Assembly (NCBI GenBank): GCA_015698045.1
Contig: BLAL01000281.1
Coordinates: 496,001-560,000, forward strand
Source of the DNA: Rhizophagus clarus
Taxonomy: Eukaryota > Glomeromycota > Glomeromycetes > Glomerales > Glomeraceae
DNA: 64,000 nt
Direction of reading: 5' to 3'
In this document: positions 58,032 through 64,000 of the stretch, one piece after another
How the letters are laid out: every line of letters begins with the position of its first letter
Numbering within the stretch: the stretch's first letter is position 1
Translations under genes and position numbers: made by a program
The notes under the pieces: generated by a model
Seen by the model: the letters and a program-made list of their open reading frames with translations, nothing else
Databases searched by the model: none
Told to the model about the DNA's origin: nothing

Positions 58032-61000
58032 TTCATAATATTCCACAATTAATTTATAGGTCTTACGTCGTCTTACGTCAAATCAGCATATCAGATATAT
58101 CAGATATCTCGGCAACCGAATTTTCAAGAATTGATTATCAATTGTCTGTTGATTTTCTAAAGATCAATGATCAATGCCTATCTTAGTAGAAAGAATTATA
58201 TGTAATGAGAGACCTAATGTTGCAAATATAACAAATATAACATAAGTAAGTTAGTGATACATTTTGGAAATTTCGATTTCGCGTTTGGAAAATATTTTGA
58301 ATAAAAGACATTAACTTACAAAAATTATTACGAGGAAGAACTTTAAATAAACTATTAAACAAGAAACGCGCAATATCAGACACGTGTATAACTACTCAAA
58401 AGTTTACATGACGAATATTGCGCGTTTTCGGGGGTTTCCATTTTTTACATTTTACATTTACATGTTAGAGTTCTTCTTCCAAATTAGTCCATATTTGTCC
58501 TACAAAGTTTTTTATTACTTGTCTTTCATAAATGGATAATATTAAACCTGTTTTTTAAAATTGTGGTTGGGGTTTAAAAGAGCACAAAGAAAATTTAATA
58601 ACTTTAATTTTTTTTTTTTTTTTCTTTATAGAGAATAAACGAACCATTAAACGATTATCTGGAACATAATCTATTTGTAATATTCATGTCGCGAAACAAT
58701 ATTTTTGAGAGATTTTCCACATGACCATTCGTTTAACTTGGAATCACTTCCTCGTGTTTACTTTAAGAGTCTTTGTTAACTCGCAGCTCATATTCTAATA
58801 GCTTGAAGTTCGCGACACTGATGGTATTCCCTTTTCCAAAAAAATCAACAAAGAAATCTTATCTATTTGTGAAACCCTTACATTTTTACTTTATAAATAT
58901 AACAACAAGAAATTCTCACATAATCAACTGTTAATATATAGTATAGTATGATATTGTACCACTAATCTACTGTAATTGCATGAGATACCGTTTCGAAAAT
59001 TACACCGATTTTATATATATTCTTGTACTTTTTGTTATGTCGGCGGTAAAATGTTTACTAAGAGAAAACAAGAAGATTAACAAGTTATTTGATTTTAAAT
59101 AGCTTAATTTAATTTACTAATATTTACATACAAGTTTATGGATTTCGTTAATTAAACTTTATGTTCTTAATTTTTATACCTGATGAAATTATTATTAATT
59201 CAACGTCTATTAATATCAAAGTTCTTATCGCATTTTTAATGTATTCACGGACAAAGAGAACAAAGAGAAATAACGGTACGGGGAAGATTACACAAAGCAA
59301 CGCATCGATTATATGCATGCGGTAAATAAATTTTTTTATTAACAATAAAAACTTTAAAAAAAAACCGTTTTTTTGGGGTTGGGGTATGAAGCAAAAAAAA
59401 AAAAAAAAAAGTTATCGAATCAATACATTAAACATCAGATGTTAATAAAAAACCGATATACAATTCCGTTAGTGTAAAATATTTGGAATAAGTTCTCGTG
59501 GGCGTCATCAAGTCTGTCATAACTTAATTTTTTTTTTTTTAGTTGTTAGAAAAAAAGTTCGTTTCATTCTCTTGAGATTTTAAAAAGCACCAATTAATTT
59601 TGTGGCTGTCACTCGGAGAAAAGTTTATTCGAGCTTGATAGTCTAATTCACATGACATATACATATATATATATTAAACTACATCAAAACCATCACATGA
59701 TTTCCAATCCCCAACACAAAAATCTTTTAATTCACTTTTTTATACGCGATCATAAAAGTATATAATCGATTAGGTAATGCATTGTCCATCTTGCCGAATT
59801 CGAAAGAATCCGAAAGAGTTTAATCGCACACACACAAAAAAAAAGGGAGATGGCTGATAAAATTTTTTTTAATAGAGGGCAATCCTAATTCGCGTAGCAA
59901 AATCATGTCGGCAATAACCGCACTTGTCTAATTATAGTACGCGTGGCCAGATTTATGAATAATTTTCCTTTTTACAAGAAAAACAAATTATTACATCTCA
60001 CTTTGGAATGTTTCTCGACTCTTCAATTAAGAATACATCTTCGACCCCCTTTAAGAATGTTGTGTGCGATGACGCCTAGTTACTTTCATTACCGGATTAT
60101 GCAAAGCGTTAGCAATATCACCGTATTTCTATATTTAGACAAATTACATAAACCGGAACTGATTCAAGAAAGTCCATAAAGAAGATGAATTTTTTAATAT
60201 AATACCGAAATTTTCCGATTTTTTATTGTATTATTTATTATGTTATTAATTATGTTTGTTTAGGGATTGATGTTCATAATGATGAACTAGCTCGACTGGA
60301 ACTAGATCATATCCTTTAAAATAAGGAGTTACTAATTTTATTTATATTTGTTAGGAAACAAATTTATTTTATTTTTATAATTTATCGAAAGAAAATGATT
60401 TGTACGTACAAATGGAGAAGGAAAAGATTTAATTCGTTAAGTTTTTTAATATTTTAACTCACTAAAATTATCAAAAGAAAATAACATTTTTTTATTTATT
60501 CAATAAATACGCGTATATAAGATTATAATCATAAACAGGAGGATTACAAGAAATTTATCGAAAATAATGCAACAAATGCATCTCGGGTATAGAGTCCGTA
60601 CGGGCTGAAACCAACCATCGAGAAAAAAAATTGAGGTAACACATTGGCAAACATTTAAAAATTTAAAACAAATTTGGATTTGAATCAACAATCCTTTATC
60701 GGTCAAAAAGAAGAATAAAAAAAAAAAGTTATTATTATTATTTAAATATGAAAACTAGTCTACAATTAATTAATTTGAATTATTTTATTTTCTTTTTCAA
60801 ATAAAAATGTTAAGAAGGTTCAACTGGAAATATTTAATACAAATAATAATTGATTTGTTTGGATCGTCGTCAAAAAATAAAAACGATCAATTGGGAGAAG
60901 ATTTTTTCCGAATAATAAATACTAGCCTCTATTGTTAGTATCTATAATTCGACGTGGTTTACAGACAGACATATAAATGAACAACAATTTGGATTTTCGT

Positions 61001-61365
61001 GACATTTTCTAAATGCCAATTGCTAATCCTACTTTTTATTTCATTTAGATGAAAAAAAAAAAAAACTTTATTTAAAAAAAGAGCTGAAAAAAAAAAAAAA
61101 ATTTTTTTTAATTGAAAAAAAAAACCTGTTTTTAACACTAGTATCTAGTATATTCCAGCCACCTCCAACTTTTTTGACTTTACTTTCAATTCTAACACAA
61201 AAAAAAAAAAAATTACAATACAGACTATCACATGCGGTAATATATTTTATTTATATACTACGAAAAAAAACTACTTCCAAAAATAATTTATTTATATCTT
61301 GAGAAAAAAAAAAAATTTTTAAACTAAGATATATAAATAAGGTTTTTTAGAAAAGAGAAGGGGGG

Positions 61366-61398
<33 letters not shown>

Positions 61399-61512
61399 AA
61401 TAAAAAAAAATTTTTTTGTGCCCTAAAATTTCGTTACATAAAAAAAAAAAATTTATATTTGCATAGTATAAAAAAATTCTGTTGACCAAACAAAAAACCC
61501 CAGATGCCAGAT

Positions 61513-61544
<32 letters not shown>

Positions 61545-61997
61545 AAAACGGATAAATACACTTGAATTCATCACCGTCTTGAAGGTTTTTTCTTCCTACA
61601 CATCCTTTTTTCTTTTCTGGCAAGAAAGAACGATAAAAATATTTTTCACCTCATAAACCATTCCCTAATTTGATCAATCACCAACACTTTTCTCTCATAT
61701 ATTTTCATAATTCTTCCATATCACGGTTTATAACTCCGCTTTCCGTTTAATTTTTTAACGATTTTAATATAATAATTTAGAAAACAATTATAGAATAGAA
61801 ATTAAAACATCATTATCTATTCTATTTAATAATAATAAACAATAATCAAAAAAGCAACTTTTTTGTGTGAGAAAAAAGAGCAACTTTTTCTTATTATTAT
61901 TAAACAAACACCCTCGTTGCTTTTCTCCAAAAAGAAATTGTTTCTTACGTTTTTTTGTTTTCAAGCTTTCGCGCCAAAAAAAAAAAAATTATCAAAT
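54517..61997. other. 7.5 kb region without a convincing gene
   Basis: Contains simple repeats, an (AT)n block at 56597-56660, (AT)n/(ATT)n at 57280-57313, and poly(A) or poly(T) tracts at 56260, 57580, 57990 and 61360-61540. Two small frames stand out. 55939-56127 (62 codons, Arg-rich, FRRFYRRWISRSIKC) and 59943-60179 (78 codons, LHLTLECFSTLQLRIHL) have less biased composition than the surroundings but match nothing I know and lack splice support. The 3' part may be a long 5' regulatory region for the bHLH gene. Confidence 0.4.
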
Positions 61998-63358
61998 ATG
62001 CATCACCAACAGCCTTTTACTTCTGCCTCCACGGCTTTTGTTTTTCCTGAAACCGTTGTTCAAACTCCCGTGGTAATCAATTCAGGTACTACTTCGATCG
62101 TTTTGTATAGTTTTGGAACAATATTACGCGAGTTTAACGTTAAAAAAAACCGAAATAAACAACGTGCCAAAAGAAATTGTGTGTTCATAAAGAATTTTTT
62201 TTTCGAGACAAAGTTTTTGTTTTGATATTTAAACAGTTTTGTAAAAAAAAAAAAGCCCTACTCGAAACGAATAATATCCTAGATTCTAAATAAGCTTTTT
62301 TTTTCCTCGATATTCTTCTTTAAATATATATTTTCGTGTCTCAGATTTTACTTTCACTTGTCCACCACCGGCGTCAGTACCTGCGGTTCCAGTATCCTCG
62401 GTTACTTTTGCTCCTCCAACCCTTCCATTGAGCATGAATCCAACTTTATCATTAAACATGTATTCCATTGATAATTCACAACCATCACAAGTCTCTCAAA
62501 TAATTTCGCCCTCTCATTCACCTTCTTCACCACTTTCGTTACTTGAATATCGTGATTCCCCAACTGCTGATGAGTTGGATGTTCCAGAATTCTTTCAATA
62601 TAGTAAAGAAAAATATGAAAGTGCAAAATCAGGTTGCAAACGACGGAGAAAATCAACACGTGATGAGCAATGTGAAACATCATCAATGGATGGTGGAGAT
62701 GATATTGATGATAATGTAAGGCAAGTATCAATTTCAAAGTTTTTGAACCTCACTTATTTAAAAGATATGACGCGAAATTTTCTGTTCGTAATTCTTTGTG
62801 ATTTCACATTTTCTTTCTTTTTTTAATTAAATTATAGTTGCAATCATCTAATATTACCTTGTAACCAAAATAGTACAATGTCACAGGTTGAATTCCGTCG
62901 CCAAATACATATTCAATCAGAACAAAAACGACGTGCTGAAATCAAAGATGGTTTCGAAGAACTTCGCAGACAACTTCCAACTACTTATACTGGTCGTAAA
63001 TTGAGTAAAGCTGTTTTGTTACAAAAAGGTATAATCAGATGAATCTACGCGTTTCTTTTTATTTTGTTTATTTTGTGCGTGTAATAATAAATATCTTGCA
63101 TATATTAGCCGTTTCACATATGAAAAATATGCAAAGAAAGGAGTCATTTCTTCTTGATGAAATCAATCGTTTAACTCAAACCTGCGTATATTTGAACGCG
63201 GAATTAGAAAAAGAGAAAAGGTAAATTCACTATTTAACATGATTGATTATTCGTTGATACGTCTATTAAATTTATCTGATCTCCCCATCTTCCTTAGAAT
63301 GGGTACACTTTATCGACAAAAACAAACTCTTGATAAAATATATGCAATTGGACTATGA
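61998..63358 (+). CDS. bHLH-leucine-zipper transcription factor, Mlx-like
   Basis: Five exons join in phase: 61998-62085, 62345-62715, 62887-63028, 63109-63220 and 63298-63358, giving 257 aa (MHHQQPFTSASTAFVFP...). Residues 1-153 are Pro/Ser/Thr-rich with a basic KRRRKS cluster. From about 154 comes the bHLH: RRQIHIQSEQKRRAEIKDGF (basic region with H, E and R at E-box-contact positions), helix 1 EELRRQLP, loop TTYTGRK and helix 2 LSKAVLLQKAVSHMKNM. A heptad-rich ESFLLDEINRLTQTCVYLNA follows. The H-x-QSEQKRR-IK and KLSKA-LQK patterns are closest to Mlx/Max-type factors, which bind CACGTG E-boxes as dimers. A fungal Ino4-type role is an alternative. Exon 2 could also end at 62724 in the same phase, adding VRQ. 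A long T-rich 5' leader lies upstream. Confidence 0.88.
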
Positions 63359-64000
63359 GCATTTAGGGGGGTTTTTTTGCAAGGACATTCATTTCTTTTT
63401 TTTTCCCAAAAAAGAACTTCTGAATCAGAAGATTCCTTTATTTTTGTTTATATAATCTCTTTATAACAGAATGACCATCTCGTCAATTCACATCAATTAT
63501 CATTTATTATATTTCTCTCTCTTTTTTTTTTTTTTAATTTTAAATAACTTGGGTTTCTTTTTATGTGATTGGTTATATCTGATTTTTCCTATGAATCTTC
63601 TTTGTATATTTTTTTTTTTCTTCTACATTAGAACATCTTCCCTTGATTAACAATTTTTTTATCATTATAACATAGTATATAATACTCGCATTTTTTTGCA
63701 TATATTACTTTAATCATATTCACGCGAGTTAGAAAAACCACCTTTCATTTTATCATTCAATTTTCCCCCTATTTAGTTTCTTTTTTCTTCATTGGATTTG
63801 TTAGCCGTCAAAAAAAAAAAAAAAATTATATTTTTTATTTTTTTTTATTTTTTTTTTTTTTATTTTTCTATGCTTTTTACGGTTTATTTTTCGGTTAGCG
63901 ATTCTTTCTCTACAAACTATTATCAGGGTGATGGTTTTTTTTTTATTTTATTGTGTTGGCGCCACTGGGTTGGCGAAAAAAGTTGGACAAAAAAAAAAAT
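63359..64000. terminator. 3' flank of the bHLH gene
   Basis: T-rich sequence with several T-runs (63515-63535, 63610, 63840-63860) and no coding frame. It probably holds the 3' UTR and poly(A) site, but no single signal can be assigned. Confidence 0.3.

Noticed and set aside
57657-58052. Overlapping frames at 57657-57986 (minus) and 57762-58052 (plus)
   Set aside because: Both depend on poly(A)/poly(T) tracts, lack splice consistency and resemble no family.
60500-60706. Possible RNA gene near 60590-60620 (short GC-richer segment)
   Set aside because: No cloverleaf, no A/B box pair and no T-run terminator could be identified by eye.

Overview
The window looks like nuclear DNA of an arbuscular mycorrhizal fungus (Glomeromycotina, Rhizophagus-like). 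This is an inference from the very AT-rich sequence, long homopolymers, short GT-AG introns (about 50-150 nt), a heavy load of hAT-type transposons and repeats, and the recognisable fungal genes. No database was searched. No tRNA, rRNA, CRISPR array or prokaryotic-type operon was seen.

Positions 1-44900 are a nested repeat landscape with almost no intact host genes. The dominant sequence is a tandem array whose ~115-130 bp unit looks like a complete intron plus mini-exon: polypyrimidine tract, TTTTGTAG acceptor, a conserved ~41 nt block (one frame reads LPDEKHDRTFGIK), then a GTAAG donor. Five copies are present: A (16960-19200, +), B (31110-32810, +), C (39520-41465, +), D (minus orientation, in pieces at 8268-9424, 13914-14178 and 26494-26640) and E (6575-7830, minus). 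A and B lie in two ~4.9 kb direct duplications (14880-19877 and 28955-33807), which also carry a head-to-head minus-strand multi-exon gene. C sits in a TIR element (39398-41766) that is itself inside a hAT-like element (39120-42274).

Several insertions can be resolved to the base. A poly(A) retroposon (9425-13913) entered array D and was then split by a hAT element (9657-12179, target duplication AGAAATAC). A 12.3 kb element with 42 bp inverted ends (14179-26493, TT duplication) also entered array D and contains duplication A and a second hAT element (20150-23949, duplication CTAAAATT). That second hAT landed on the splice acceptor of a Myb/SANT-like gene. Other hAT-like elements (2602-4901, 42952-44111) carry different exon-like arrays, so exon-like tandem content in non-autonomous elements recurs.

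Positions 44900-64000 are ordinary gene space. Five multi-exon genes could be assembled with every exon phase consistent: a BCL7-like SWI/SNF-associated protein (minus, 503 aa), a Yap1/Pap1-type redox-sensing bZIP factor (minus, 466 aa), a glutathionyl-hydroquinone reductase (plus, 324 aa), a Bem46/ABHD13-type alpha/beta hydrolase (minus, 383 aa) and an Mlx-like bHLH-leucine-zipper factor (plus, 257 aa). The bZIP and reductase genes are divergent across a 1.6 kb intergenic region. The reductase and hydrolase genes converge with only 63 bp between stop codons. A 7.5 kb stretch without a convincing gene precedes the bHLH gene.
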